Position numbers and translations under genes: made by a program. The notes beneath the pieces are model-generated. The model was not told the origin of the DNA. It made no database searches and saw nothing but the letters and a program-made list of their open reading frames with translations. A stretch of 64,000 nucleotides of DNA from Lachnospiraceae bacterium (GTDB lineage: Bacteria; Bacillota; Clostridia; Lachnospirales; Lachnospiraceae), in contig JAGBEO010000003.1 in assembly GCA_017936885.1 (NCBI GenBank), forward strand, positions 1 to 64,000, in the 5' to 3' direction. Shown here piece by piece: positions 16,962 through 27,066 of the stretch (position 1 is its first letter; each line of letters starts with the position of its first letter).

Positions 16962-18386
16962 TTAATCTTCATCCTCCATACCCGATTTGGGAAGGGAGAA
17001 GATAAATTCCGTGCCAACGCCTTCCGTACTGATAACATTGATATGTTCCCCATGGGACTGGATGATCTCTTTTGTAATGGAGAGACCAAGGCCAGTCCCT
17101 TTTTTATCTTTGCCCCGGGAGAGATCCGATTTATAGAACCGGTCCCAGATCAATTTCAAGTCGTCTTTGGGAATACCGATGCCGCTGTCTTTCACACTGA
17201 TGAAGATTTTGCTGTGCTTCTCTGTGGTTTCCAGTTTGATGACGGAATTATGGTGGCTGAATTTGATGGCATTGTCTAACAGGTTATAGAGCACCTGCTG
17301 AATCTTATCCATATCTGCCTCCACATACATTTCGTCACCGGTTAAAACTAATTCAATAGCGATCATTTTCTTGCGGCAGGTTCCCTCGAAGGATGCGGCC
17401 ACATTACGGATTGTGGTGTTGATATCAAAATCGGTCTTATTTAACATCATGCCTTTGGTATTCAGATTGTTCAGTGTCAGCAGACTGTTGGTCAGTTTGG
17501 TCAGCCGCTCTGTTTCATTCAGGACGATAGTCAGATATTTCTCGTGCATTTCCGGCGGTATGGTGCCGTCGATCATGGCTTCCAGATAACCTTTGATGGA
17601 AGTAAGAGGAGAGCGGAAATCATGAGATACATTAGCCACGAATTTCTTCTGGTCGTCTTCCGAACGGGCGATCTCGCTTGCCATATAGGATAGGGTAGCT
17701 GCCAGATAGCCCATCTCATCTTCACTTTCCACCGTGAACTCATAGTGCATATTACCGCTGGCATACTGTTCTGTCGCTTCCGTGATTTTGCGAAGGGGGA
17801 TATAGACGATCTCCGTAAAGAAAATCAGGATGATCAGCGACAACAGGAACAAAATAAGCAGCATCACGTAGGAAATGTTTAACAGCTTATCGGTTTCCGA
17901 CTGTATACTGCTTATGGACGTATGGATCACTACATAGCCTTTGACCTTGTAGTCGGAAGTAATGGGAGCGAATACGCTTAACATATCTTCATCAAAGGTA
18001 TGAAAAAAGTCACCTATTGTATAGTAAGAACCCGCAGTAACGGTGGGGTCAAAGTTCTCTACTACGACCTCGTTTTCCACATCCACCGGAGCGGATGAGT
18101 CCAAGACCATACGGCCGGAGGGATTGATAATCCAGATGGTAGCATTAAGGTAGGTGTCCAGCGCATCTAATTGTGCTTTGACCGCTTCCAGCGATGCTTC
18201 ATTATTATACAGGTCCGTTGCGTAGGTGTTGGCGACGAGAGTCGCTTCCTTATAGAGTGCATCGGCTTTTTCTTTTTTCAAATGATCCATCGTCATGTTG
18301 GATACGAAGGTAGCCACTACTACGAAGCCAAACAGTCCGAAGATGATATAGGCAAGTATTAGTTTGAGATATAGGGTTTTTCTCAT
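16962..18386 (-). CDS. Sensor histidine kinase with extracytoplasmic domain
   Basis: This 474-residue kinase has a first membrane helix at residues 8-30, an extracytoplasmic sensor of about 140 residues, a second helix at 171-192, a HAMP linker, HisKA with His255 in ANVSHDFRSPL, and a catalytic domain with NLLDNAIKFS, DSGIGI and GTGLGL. It lies 115 bases after its response regulator gene on the same strand, in an order usual for WalRK/PhoPR-like pairs. The signal is unknown. The C-terminus runs close to the convergent trmL gene without overlap. Confidence 0.93.
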   Translation of the reverse strand: MRKTLYLKLILAYIIFGLFGFVVVATFVSNMTMDHLKKEKADALYKEATLVANTYATDLYNNEASLEAVKAQLDALDTYLNATIWIINPSGRMVLDSSAPVDVENEVVVENFDPTVTAGSYYTIGDFFHTFDEDMLSVFAPITSDYKVKGYVVIHTSISSIQSETDKLLNISYVMLLILFLLSLIILIFFTEIVYIPLRKITEATEQYASGNMHYEFTVESEDEMGYLAATLSYMASEIARSEDDQKKFVANVSHDFRSPLTSIKGYLEAMIDGTIPPEMHEKYLTIVLNETERLTKLTNSLLTLNNLNTKGMMLNKTDFDINTTIRNVAASFEGTCRKKMIAIELVLTGDEMYVEADMDKIQQVLYNLLDNAIKFSHHNSVIKLETTEKHSKIFISVKDSGIGIPKDDLKLIWDRFYKSDLSRGKDKKGTGLGLSITKEIIQSHGEHINVISTEGVGTEFIFSLPKSGMEDED

Positions 18387-18501
18387 AGGGTCAGGAACTC
18401 TTTTCTATCATAATATTTCCAGATAATTGTGAAACTTATTCACAGATATTAAAATGATGCAAACAGCATAACGATCGTACGAGATCGCAATTGTGATACA
18501 A

Positions 18502-19200
18502 TTACTTGGACTCAAACTTATATCCGATTCCCCAGATAGTAGCGATGCGCCACTTCTCATGATCGTTAATTTTTTCTCGCAGACGCTTGATATGTACGTC
18601 CACGGTTCTGGTATCACCGATATACTCATATCCCCAGATCTGATCTAATAACTGCTCTCTCGTAAATACATGGTTTGGCGAAGAGGCCAGAAAATAGAGA
18701 AGCTCCAGTTCTTTGGGTGGCATTTCAATGGTTTTACCCATATATATGACAGAGTAGTTAGTCTGATTAATAATGAGATCCGGGTACTCAACGCATTTTA
18801 CATCGGAGGATTTGGATTCTGATGCTGTCGGTTTATAGCGGCGCAGCACCGCCTTGACACGGGCGACCAGTTCTTTGGAGTCAAAAGGCTTTTCCATATA
18901 GTCATCGGCACCCAGTTCTAAGCCCAGTACTTTGTCAAAAACTTCTCCTTTGGCAGAGAGCATGATGATAGGAAGACTTGACTTGGAACGAACCTCACGG
19001 CAGACCTGATAGCCGTCAATGCCCGGCAGCATCAGATCAAGCAGCATCAGGTTCGGTTCGAAGCTGTCAACTGCGGTCAGGGCGGATTCTCCGTCATTGA
19101 CGATCATGGTCTCGAAACACTCCTTGGTCAGGTAGAGGGAGATCAGTTCCGCAATATTGTTGTCATCATCTACAATTAAGATTTTCTGTTTGCTTACCAT
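18502..19200 (-). CDS. OmpR family response regulator
   Basis: A receiver domain (residues 4-120, phospho-acceptor Asp55 in LLDLMLPG, conserved Lys in YMEKPF) is joined to a winged-helix effector domain ending in TRTVDVHIKRLREKI and IWGIGYKFE. It is the first gene of the two-component operon with the kinase that follows, and the pair points away from mutS2, which is transcribed toward it from upstream. The length of 232 aa is standard. Confidence 0.95.
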   Translation of the reverse strand: MVSKQKILIVDDDNNIAELISLYLTKECFETMIVNDGESALTAVDSFEPNLMLLDLMLPGIDGYQVCREVRSKSSLPIIMLSAKGEVFDKVLGLELGADDYMEKPFDSKELVARVKAVLRRYKPTASESKSSDVKCVEYPDLIINQTNYSVIYMGKTIEMPPKELELLYFLASSPNHVFTREQLLDQIWGYEYIGDTRTVDVHIKRLREKINDHEKWRIATIWGIGYKFESK

Positions 19201-19299
19201 AGTTAATCATACCTTTCTGTTATTTTGGACAATTGTGACATTCATTACAACGCTGCACAATTTCAACAAGTCAAAATGGTTTCGAAATCGTCGATTCGG

Positions 19300-21678
19300 T
19301 TAGTCCTTAAACTCTGCAATGGTTACGCCTGCATCACCCTCGCCAAACTCGCCTTGCCTGTAGCTTTTCACAACTTTGTTTTTGCGCAGGTAATTCTGTA
19401 CGGCGCTTCGCAGGGCGCCGGTGCCTTTGCCGTGCACAATGCGGACGCTGGGAAGATGTGCCAGGTAGGCATCGTCCAGATATTTATCCAGCTCGGACAG
19501 CGCCTCATCTACCGTCTTGCCAAGCAGATTGATCTCCGTGGAGACAGAATAGGATTTAGACATCTTGAGTTTGCCAGAGGATGTGCGTCTCATCCGGTTG
19601 TCGGTGCCGACGGTTTCTTCGTCTATCAGTACAAGGTCATCTAATGAAACCTGAGAACGGATAATACCGCACTGGACGAAAAGCTTACCGCTTTTATCCG
19701 GAAGAGAGCTGACAGTACCTTTCAGTCCCATGGAGACTACTTTTACGCTGTCGCCCAATTTAATCTGGCTTGGTTTCAGCAGCTTATGGGTTGGTTTGTT
19801 ATTTTTCAGAGATAGCTTTTCATTTTTCTCAGAGATCTTGTCGCGAACCTTTTGGCGGGATTTCTCTAAGTCTTTGATCGAAGCGGAAGCGCCTGCCTTC
19901 TGGAAGGTGCGGATGGTCTCATCTGCCACATCCTTAGCATTCTGCAGGATCTCGCGGGCTTCTTCATTGGCTTCCCGCAGAATCCGTTCGCGGGACTGGT
20001 CGATTTTTTCCTGTTTGGATTCCAGACGTTCTTTTAAGGTTTTGATTTCCTGTTTGTAGGATTCGATTTCCAGACGCTCTTTTTCAATCGTCAGTCTGCT
20101 GTTTTCCAGGTCTGTTAACAGGTCTTCGAAGCTCTCTTTATCTTCTGTAATATGCCGTTTCGCATCTTCTATGATATAATCCGGCAGTCCCAGTTTGGAA
20201 GAGATGGCAAAAGCGTTGCTCTTTCCGGGGATGCCGATCAAAAGCCTGTAGGTAGGGCGTAAGGTTTCCACATCAAACTCGCAGCAGGCATTTTCCACAA
20301 AATCGGTGGAAAGAGCATAAACCTTCAATTCACTGTAGTGTGTAGTTGCCATAGTGCGGATACCGCGGTTGTGCAGATAATCTAATACTGAGGTGGCAAG
20401 TGCCGCGCCTTCTGTGGGGTCTGTTCCGGCTCCCAATTCGTCGAAGAGGCAGAGGGAATCCGTATCTGCTTCTTTTAAAATAGATACAATATTTACCATA
20501 TGGGAAGAAAAGGTACTGAGACTCTGCTCGATACTCTGTTCATCGCCGATGTCTGCGTATACTTCCCGGAAAATAGACAGCTCCGAGCGGTCTAATGCAG
20601 GAATATGGAGCCCTGCCTGCCCCATAAGAGTCAGTAAGCCTACGGTCTTAAGAGATACGGTTTTACCGCCTGTGTTTGGTCCGGTGATGACTAACAGATC
20701 GAAGTCGATTCCGAGCTGGATATCGATAGGAACGACCTTTTTCTTATCCAAAAGAGGATGACGCCCCTGTCTGATCCGCACCTGATGATCCGGATTAAAG
20801 ATCGGCATGGTTGCGTTCTGCTCCATGGCGAGGGAAGCCTTGGCAAAGATAAAATCCAGCATAGTCATAGCCTTCTGGTTATCAGCCAGTGTCTCTGTAT
20901 GGGAAGCAGTCTGGGCACTTAAATCAGCCAGTATCACTTCAATTTCTTCCTGTTCCCGTAAAGCCAGCTCTTTTAACTCATTATTCAGATTCACGATAGC
21001 TGCCGGTTCAATGAAAAAGGTGGACCCAGTGGAGGACTGGTCGTGGACCATACCGGGAATCTGTCCCTTGTATTCGGATTTGACCGGGATACAGTAGCGG
21101 TTATTGCGCATGGTGACAACTGCATCCTGCAGATAAGTGCGGTAAGAACCGTTGATCATGGAGGTCAGTTGGGAATGGATCCTGTCGTTGGTGATCGTCA
21201 TGCTGCGGCGGATATGCTTTAAGGTCGGGCTGGCATCATCCGCAATCTCTTCTTCTGACAGAATGCATCTGCGGATCTCATTCGCTAACGGCGTAAGGGG
21301 CTCTAAGACATCAAAATAGACGTCTAGAGAATCGCCGGGCATATCTTCCCGCTCTTTGCGTCCGTATGCTTTAATGCGGTTTACATTTTCTAGAAATGCG
21401 GCGATACGCAGTAATTCCGGGATAGACAGTACACTGCCTACTTCCAGGGACTTGATGCATAATCCAAGATCCTTGTTGCTGCCGAAAGAAGTAGAGCCTT
21501 TGCGGAAAAGATATCCTAAGGCATCGGCAGTCTCGGTCTGCGCCTGCGTGATCGCTTCTAAATCGGTCATTGGCTTAAGAGCGGAAGTGAGCTTTTTGCC
21601 TTGTTCGGAGGTGGCTTTCTCCGTCAGTCTTTCAATTATTTTATTATATTCTAAAACCCTTAATACTTTGTTGTTCAT
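19300..21678 (-). CDS. mutS2: MutS2 endonuclease / ribosome rescue factor
   Basis: MutS2 proteins bind branched DNA, and in Bacillus the protein also splits collided ribosomes (RqcU). The 792-residue product has the MutS core and clamp, Walker A GPNTGGKT near residue 335, Walker B LCLFDELGAGTDP near 415, a long coiled coil of about 510-630, and a C-terminal Smr nuclease domain with VRIVHGKGTGALR. It lacks the N-terminal mismatch-recognition domain, as expected for MutS2. A Shine-Dalgarno AAGGA precedes the start. It is likely monocistronic. Confidence 0.97.
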   Translation of the reverse strand: MNNKVLRVLEYNKIIERLTEKATSEQGKKLTSALKPMTDLEAITQAQTETADALGYLFRKGSTSFGSNKDLGLCIKSLEVGSVLSIPELLRIAAFLENVNRIKAYGRKEREDMPGDSLDVYFDVLEPLTPLANEIRRCILSEEEIADDASPTLKHIRRSMTITNDRIHSQLTSMINGSYRTYLQDAVVTMRNNRYCIPVKSEYKGQIPGMVHDQSSTGSTFFIEPAAIVNLNNELKELALREQEEIEVILADLSAQTASHTETLADNQKAMTMLDFIFAKASLAMEQNATMPIFNPDHQVRIRQGRHPLLDKKKVVPIDIQLGIDFDLLVITGPNTGGKTVSLKTVGLLTLMGQAGLHIPALDRSELSIFREVYADIGDEQSIEQSLSTFSSHMVNIVSILKEADTDSLCLFDELGAGTDPTEGAALATSVLDYLHNRGIRTMATTHYSELKVYALSTDFVENACCEFDVETLRPTYRLLIGIPGKSNAFAISSKLGLPDYIIEDAKRHITEDKESFEDLLTDLENSRLTIEKERLEIESYKQEIKTLKERLESKQEKIDQSRERILREANEEAREILQNAKDVADETIRTFQKAGASASIKDLEKSRQKVRDKISEKNEKLSLKNNKPTHKLLKPSQIKLGDSVKVVSMGLKGTVSSLPDKSGKLFVQCGIIRSQVSLDDLVLIDEETVGTDNRMRRTSSGKLKMSKSYSVSTEINLLGKTVDEALSELDKYLDDAYLAHLPSVRIVHGKGTGALRSAVQNYLRKNKVVKSYRQGEFGEGDAGVTIAEFKD

Positions 21679-21939
21679 AATGGCCGGTTCCTTTTATACT
21701 ATAATGATTCTCAGTTGATTTGTGTTGCATAAAGGTTTGCGTCTTTGGTAATACAGAGTTATCTTACCATAAATAGGCGGGAATTACTATGAATTTTCTC
21801 TGCGGGAGTCTTTCTTCACCAAAGGCTTTTTGTGCGGCTTTCTTTATGAGAATCTTTCTTTACAAGGATTAGGAAAAAAGATATACTGAAAAGTAATATG
21901 GCTGTCTGAAAACCGGATAGCTGGAAAGGCGAACTCCCT

Positions 21940-23295
21940 ATGGCAGATCAGGAGAAAGAACAAAAGAGCGCGGGAACAGAACCGGTAAAGGAGCAGGCAG
22001 AATATACGCCTTCGATCCAGTCAGATTTTCTGCGGGAAACAATAAAACAAAAACCAGTCAATAAGAAGAAACTGCTGCGCAGAACATTGATTACCGTAGC
22101 AATGGCGGTGGTATTCGGTCTGGTGGCATGTTTTACTTTCTTAATATTGGAACCGGTCATCAGTAACAGACTGTATCCGGAGGAAGAAGCACAGGAGGTG
22201 CAGTTCCCGGAAGAGACGGTAACGGAGGAAATGAAGCCTGAGGACATGCTGGTACAGGATGAGGTCGCAGAAGAACCGGTGCAGGCAGAATTAGAGGATG
22301 AGCAGATCGAAGAACTGCTTTCACAGGTACAGTTTAATCTGGAGGATTATCAGGCACTTTATTCTGAACTGACACAGCTTGCTACGTCAGCGGGCCGGTC
22401 GGTGGTGACTGTGACGGGAGTCACTTCTGATGTGGACTGGTTTAATAATATCTATGAAAATATGGCATCGGCTTCCGGTGTGATCGTGGCCAATAACGGC
22501 AAATCGATTCTGATACTGGTCAGTGCCGGGGCCTTGTATGAAGTGGACAGTATTGTGGTGACCTTCTGTGATCAGACACAGGTGCAGGCAGAGGTAGTGC
22601 AGCGGGATCAGACTACGGGGCTTGCTATCTTATCAGTACCGCTTCTGTCTATAGAAGAAGAGACGATGGATGTGATTGATATTGCTACGTTGGGAAGTTC
22701 TAACGGCGGTAATCTCCTGGGAACTCCTATTATCGCCTTAGGAAGTCCGTTGGGGACAAGCGGTTCTGTATGCTATGGTGTGGTGACTTCCACGGGTACT
22801 GTGATAGATCAGCCGGATTCTGCTTATAAACTGATCACCACTGATATATACGGCAGTCATAATGCAAGCGGGGTGCTGGTAAACTTGAAAGGCATGGTGA
22901 TCGGTATTATTGATACTACCAATACAAGCAATGACATGGGGAATCTGCTGAGGGCGTACGGAATCTCTGAGCTGAAAAAGACGATAGAAAAAATGTCGAA
23001 CAATCAGGAACGGGCATATATGGGGATTCATGGTGCCGATGTACCGCAGGAGGCGATTCTTGAGTCAGATATTCCGGCAGGTGCATATATTAAGGAGATT
23101 GAGATGGATTCTCCGGCGATGGCGGCAGGCATTCAGAGCGGTGATGTGGTGACACAGGTGAATGGAGTGCCGATCACTACCTATAATGAGCTGCTTAATA
23201 TGTTGTATAATGCCGATCCGGAAGACGTGATGACGGTCACACTGGCAAGACAGGGTCGGGAGATGAGCGTAGAGGTGATACTGGGGACACGCTGA
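21940..23295 (+). CDS. Membrane-anchored HtrA-like protein with PDZ domain; protease triad lost
   Basis: The layout is that of a DegP/HtrA protease: cytoplasmic N-terminus, one membrane helix (49-70), an acidic Glu-rich linker (80-130), a trypsin-like domain (150-330) and a PDZ domain (355-450, with AAGIQSGDVVTQVNGVPI). The active-site positions are changed. Where active relatives have the NHV histidine this protein has Ser195, the TDLAVL aspartate is Gly227 in TTGLAIL, and the GNSGG serine falls on Ala309 in HNASG. By sequence it should be a pseudoprotease acting as a binding or scaffold protein at the outer membrane face. These alignments were made by eye. Confidence 0.88.
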   Translation: MADQEKEQKSAGTEPVKEQAEYTPSIQSDFLRETIKQKPVNKKKLLRRTLITVAMAVVFGLVACFTFLILEPVISNRLYPEEEAQEVQFPEETVTEEMKPEDMLVQDEVAEEPVQAELEDEQIEELLSQVQFNLEDYQALYSELTQLATSAGRSVVTVTGVTSDVDWFNNIYENMASASGVIVANNGKSILILVSAGALYEVDSIVVTFCDQTQVQAEVVQRDQTTGLAILSVPLLSIEEETMDVIDIATLGSSNGGNLLGTPIIALGSPLGTSGSVCYGVVTSTGTVIDQPDSAYKLITTDIYGSHNASGVLVNLKGMVIGIIDTTNTSNDMGNLLRAYGISELKKTIEKMSNNQERAYMGIHGADVPQEAILESDIPAGAYIKEIEMDSPAMAAGIQSGDVVTQVNGVPITTYNELLNMLYNADPEDVMTVTLARQGREMSVEVILGTR

Positions 23296-23562
23296 TGTAT
23301 CAGGTAATGAAGCGATGATTATATAGATATGCGGGCAGTAGAGTTAGTCTGCGGTTAGGAGCAGAATGCAGGAGTCTCTTTGTTGGGGTAGCTTTAGCTG
23401 TGATTTGCCTGATTCTCACAGACATTGGAGTCTGTGGCTTCGGTGTGCAGGCGGAGAGAAAGAAATAGGAAATCAAAATTAGATAATGAGTAATAAAATA
23501 GAGAACCGTAAGTGTAAGAATCGGCAGATTTGGAATAAATGGCGCTTCGGAATGGAGGAAAT

Positions 23563-24507
23563 ATGAAATTTATCAAGGATTATAAAGAGGGCGACAGAGT
23601 ATTTGATATTTATCTGTGCAAGCATAAACAATCGGCGGTAACCAAAAACGGGAAACCCTATGATAATGTGATTTTACAGGATAAGACGGGCACTGTGGAT
23701 GCTAAGGTTTGGGACCCGAATAGTGCAGGGATCGATGATTTTGACACATTGGATTATATAGAAGTGTACGGTGAGGTGACAAGCTTTCAGGGCGCGTTGC
23801 AGGTTAATGTGAAACGAATTCGCAAGTGTTGTGAGGGCGAATATGACCCGGCGGATTATCTGCCGGTCAGCAAATTTCCCATTGAAGATATGATGAAGGA
23901 GCTGCTTGGATATATTGACAGTATTGAGAATTCTCATCTGAAAAAATTGCTGCAGTTGTTCTTCGTAGAGGATCAGGAGTTTGTGAAAGTTTTTAAGCAG
24001 TCCTCGGCAGCTAAGACGGTACATCACGGATTTGTGGGAGGGCTTTTGCAGCATACGCTGGCGGTAACCAGATTGTGTGATTATTATTGTACGCAGTATC
24101 CGATTTTGAAGAGGGATCTTTTATTGACGGCAGCGATCTGCCATGACATCGGTAAGACGGAAGAGTTGTCCCTTTTCCCGGAAAATGATTATACGGATGA
24201 CGGACAGTTTCTGGGTCATATCGTGATCGGAAGTGAGATGGTCGGAGAGAAGATCAGGACGATTCCGGGATTTCCGAAGGTGCTGGCTAATGAGTTGAAG
24301 CACTGTATTTTGGCACATCACGGGGAATTGGAGTTCGGCTCTCCGAAGAAGCCTGCGATCATAGAGGCAGTGGCGCTTACTTTTGCAGATAATACGGATG
24401 CCAAGATGCAGACTTTTACGGAATTGATGGAGAATACTACGGAGACGGGATGGCTTGGGTATAACCGGCTGTTTGAGTCTAATGTGATTGGGACGAAGAT
24501 GGAGTAA
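23563..24507 (+). CDS. 3'-5' exoribonuclease YhaM-like (OB fold plus HD domain)
   Basis: The first 95 residues form an OB-fold nucleic-acid binding domain (KHKQSAVTKNGKPYDNVILQDKTGTVDAKVWD). An HD phosphohydrolase domain follows, with HHGFVGGLLQHTL, the HD pair in AICHDIGKTEEL, and a distal DNTDAKM aspartate. This order and the 314-aa length match the YhaM/Cbf1 family of RNA/DNA 3' exonucleases. An ATG at 23539 lies in frame, but GGAGGAA directly precedes ATG 23563. The 19 bases before the start are identical to those before the receiver gene at 684. Confidence 0.92.
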   Translation: MKFIKDYKEGDRVFDIYLCKHKQSAVTKNGKPYDNVILQDKTGTVDAKVWDPNSAGIDDFDTLDYIEVYGEVTSFQGALQVNVKRIRKCCEGEYDPADYLPVSKFPIEDMMKELLGYIDSIENSHLKKLLQLFFVEDQEFVKVFKQSSAAKTVHHGFVGGLLQHTLAVTRLCDYYCTQYPILKRDLLLTAAICHDIGKTEELSLFPENDYTDDGQFLGHIVIGSEMVGEKIRTIPGFPKVLANELKHCILAHHGELEFGSPKKPAIIEAVALTFADNTDAKMQTFTELMENTTETGWLGYNRLFESNVIGTKME

Positions 24508-24596
24508 TGGTGTTATCCGGGAAACAGCAATTAGGATGCCAATGAGTAAATTGGCGCTTAAAAAGCAGAAATGTGTTGTGATATAAAGAGGTATGC

Positions 24597-26135
24597 ATGG
24601 AATTTAAAAAGAATGATTTGGTGCAGGTAGAGATTGAGGATATCGGACATGATGGGGAAGGGATCGGCAAAGTAGAAGGGTATACTTTGTTTGTGAAAGA
24701 TGCCGTGATCGGTGATTGTGTTCTTGCCAGGATTACCAAGACAAAAAAGAATTATGGGTATGCGAGAGTAGAGAAGGTGGTGACACCTTCTTCTTTTCGT
24801 GTGGAGCCGAAGTGCCGTTTCCACAGGCAGTGCGGCGGATGCCAGATTCAGGCTATGAGTTATGACAGGCAGCTCGTTTTTAAACTGGATAAAGTGCGGA
24901 ATAATCTGTTGCGGATCGGCGGATTTACGCCGGAACAGATCGATGCCGTGATGGAACCCATTGTGGGGATGGAGGAGCCATGGCATTATCGGAATAAAGC
25001 GCAGTATCCGGTTGGATATGATAAGAACGGTAATCTGATTACCGGGTTTTATGCAGGCAGGACACATGATATTGTTGCGAATACAGATTGTGCCTTGGGG
25101 GCGGCAGAAAATAAGTGGATTTTGGAAGCGGTGCTTTCTTATATGAAGGAAAATAAAGTGACTGCTTATGACGAAAAGAGCGGAAAAGGGTTGATTCGTC
25201 ATATTTTGATTCGGACCGGCTTTGCATCTAGGGAGATCATGGTCTGTCTGGTTATCAACGGGAAGAAACTGCCGGCTGAGGAAAAGTTGATTGAGAAGCT
25301 GCTGCAGATTGATTTTGCAAAACAAGAAGCGCTGGACAAGAGAATTGTCAGCATTTCCGTCAGTATCAATACCGAGCAGACGAATGTGATCATGGGAAAA
25401 GAGATTCGTACCTTGTGGGGGAAGGATTCGATAGAGGATAGTATCAGGATTCTGGAAGTGGTTCAGGAAACGGCTCACGAAGCGGGAAAGACAAATGATC
25501 AAGGCGTTGATTTTGTATTTACCGGAGAGGCGGTTACGTTTCGGATCTCACCGCTTTCCTTTTATCAGGTCAATCCCAGACAGACGGAAAAGCTGTATAG
25601 TCTTGCCTTGGAGTATGCGGGGCTTACAGGAGAAGAGACGGTGTGGGATTTGTATTGCGGTATCGGAACGATTTCTCTTTTCATGGCGAAGAGGGCGAAA
25701 CAGGTATACGGGGTAGAGGTGATTCCGCAGGCGATTGAAGACGCTAGAGAGAATGCCCGGCTTAATGGTATAACAAATGCGGAATTTTATGTGGGTAAGG
25801 CAGAGGAAGTGCTGCCGGAATTTTATGAGAAGGCGGCAGAATTGCAAGATGATAACGGAGATAGGCGCGAAGATAGTCGGGGTAAATTGCACCCGGATGT
25901 GATCGTAGTTGATCCGCCGCGCAAGGGGTGCGATGAGAAGTGCCTGGATACTATGCTGAAAATGCAGCCGAAGAGAATTGTGTATGTGAGCTGTGATTCG
26001 GCTACTTTGGCACGGGATTTGAGGATTTTGTGCGATGGTGGGTATGAGATCAGGCAGGTTAGGTGCGTTGATCAGTTTAGTCAAGGCGTGCATGTAGAAA
26101 CTGTAATTTTGTTGTCTGAAAAACGCTGGATGTAG
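24597..26135 (+). CDS. rlmD: 23S rRNA (uracil-C5)-methyltransferase, RlmD/RlmCD-type
   Basis: The protein methylates C5 of uracil in 23S rRNA using SAM; in Firmicutes one enzyme of this type often serves two sites. An N-terminal TRAM domain (about 1-65) is followed by iron-sulfur cysteines including CGGC in RQCGGCQIQ, then the SAM-binding DLYCGIGTISLF, DPPRKGCDEK, the catalytic Cys motif YVSCDSATLARDL and the terminal Glu in HVETVILL. At 512 aa it is somewhat long, with a polar insert (QDDNGDRREDSRG) between motifs. It marks the end of the core-like stretch: base composition shifts to more AT right after it. Confidence 0.95.
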   Translation: MEFKKNDLVQVEIEDIGHDGEGIGKVEGYTLFVKDAVIGDCVLARITKTKKNYGYARVEKVVTPSSFRVEPKCRFHRQCGGCQIQAMSYDRQLVFKLDKVRNNLLRIGGFTPEQIDAVMEPIVGMEEPWHYRNKAQYPVGYDKNGNLITGFYAGRTHDIVANTDCALGAAENKWILEAVLSYMKENKVTAYDEKSGKGLIRHILIRTGFASREIMVCLVINGKKLPAEEKLIEKLLQIDFAKQEALDKRIVSISVSINTEQTNVIMGKEIRTLWGKDSIEDSIRILEVVQETAHEAGKTNDQGVDFVFTGEAVTFRISPLSFYQVNPRQTEKLYSLALEYAGLTGEETVWDLYCGIGTISLFMAKRAKQVYGVEVIPQAIEDARENARLNGITNAEFYVGKAEEVLPEFYEKAAELQDDNGDRREDSRGKLHPDVIVVDPPRKGCDEKCLDTMLKMQPKRIVYVSCDSATLARDLRILCDGGYEIRQVRCVDQFSQGVHVETVILLSEKRWM

Positions 26136-26253
26136 CTATCAATGTAAATTGAGATATGTCTGAACTGGAACTTATAACAAGTGCAGAAAGCAAAGCAACC
26201 TACAGGATAATGCGGTAAAATTTGAAAAGGAAATACTATTAGGAGCCATACAG

Positions 26254-27000
26254 ATGAACAAAGTTTCTTTTTATGTAGATGGAAATATTGAAATAATTGC
26301 AGGTGTTGGGATGCATAAGTTTCCGTACCATACTCATAATAGTTTTTTGGTAGGAGCTGTTCTTGAGGGATATGGTGAATTTCGTATTGGTGATAAACTC
26401 TCAACATTACATAAAGGAGAATGTTACATTGTGCCTTCAGACGTGGGGATTGCAATTAAACCCATAAGTGATTTTTCCTATATTACAATATGCTTAAAAA
26501 ATGAACTGGCAGCAATTATGAAAGATTACAAATCTGATAGTTATTTTTATTCCGGTCTAAGCAATAAACTTCTTGAATTAACAACTAGCTTGCGAATGCA
26601 TAATGTTGACGAACAATTTCTGGCTGTACATATAGCAGATATGTTTGAACTTTATAAGGTTTATAATTCAACTAGATTAAAGTGTACAGAAAAGGCTGTG
26701 CAGTATATAAATAATCATTTTCAAAGTAAATTTTCCCTCGATGAGTTGGCAAAAAACTGTTTTATGTCAAAATACCATTTGATAAGAACTTTCAAAAAAG
26801 AAATGGGAATTACACCTAAACAGTATCATCAACAGTGTAAAGTCAGAAAACTTAAAGACATGATATTTGATGACTCTCAAAGCAATATTGCATATATGCT
26901 TAATTTCAGCACACAAAGTCATATGGACAGCATCTTTAAAAAGTATATGGGGATTACCCTAGGCAGCTACATATCCGCAGTGGAAATTATTAAGCAATAA
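26254..27000 (+). CDS. AraC family transcriptional regulator with cupin domain
   Basis: The 248-residue regulator has an N-terminal cupin with a conserved His pair (KFPYHTHNSF) and HKGECYIVPSD, and a C-terminal double helix-turn-helix (about 145-245, FSLDELAKNCFMSKYHLIRTFKKE). AGGAG precedes its ATG. It is AT-rich compared with the genes to its left. A PPC-domain gene follows 66 bases downstream behind a long hairpin, so the two may form a regulator-target pair. The small size puts it among AraC proteins that read small aromatic or metabolite signals, but the ligand is unknown. Confidence 0.9.
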   Translation: MNKVSFYVDGNIEIIAGVGMHKFPYHTHNSFLVGAVLEGYGEFRIGDKLSTLHKGECYIVPSDVGIAIKPISDFSYITICLKNELAAIMKDYKSDSYFYSGLSNKLLELTTSLRMHNVDEQFLAVHIADMFELYKVYNSTRLKCTEKAVQYINNHFQSKFSLDELAKNCFMSKYHLIRTFKKEMGITPKQYHQQCKVRKLKDMIFDDSQSNIAYMLNFSTQSHMDSIFKKYMGITLGSYISAVEIIKQ

Positions 27001-27014
27001 TTTGATATACTTTA

Positions 27015-27061
27015 TTTCTCCTTTGCATTATCTTAAGTTTAAAGATCATGCAAAGGAGAAA
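27015..27061 (+). promoter_or_regulatory. Long hairpin that sequesters the Shine-Dalgarno of the PPC gene
   Basis: Two perfectly complementary 14-base arms (27015-27028 and 27048-27061) flank a further 5-bp inner stem (27030-27034 with 27042-27046) and a 7-base loop. The 3' arm includes AAAGGAG (27052-27058), the ribosome binding site for ATG 27067. No T-run follows, so it does not look like a terminator. The mRNA would be poorly translated unless the stem opens; as DNA the repeat could be a regulator site. Function is inferred. Confidence 0.7.
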
Positions 27062-27066
27062 AGTAC

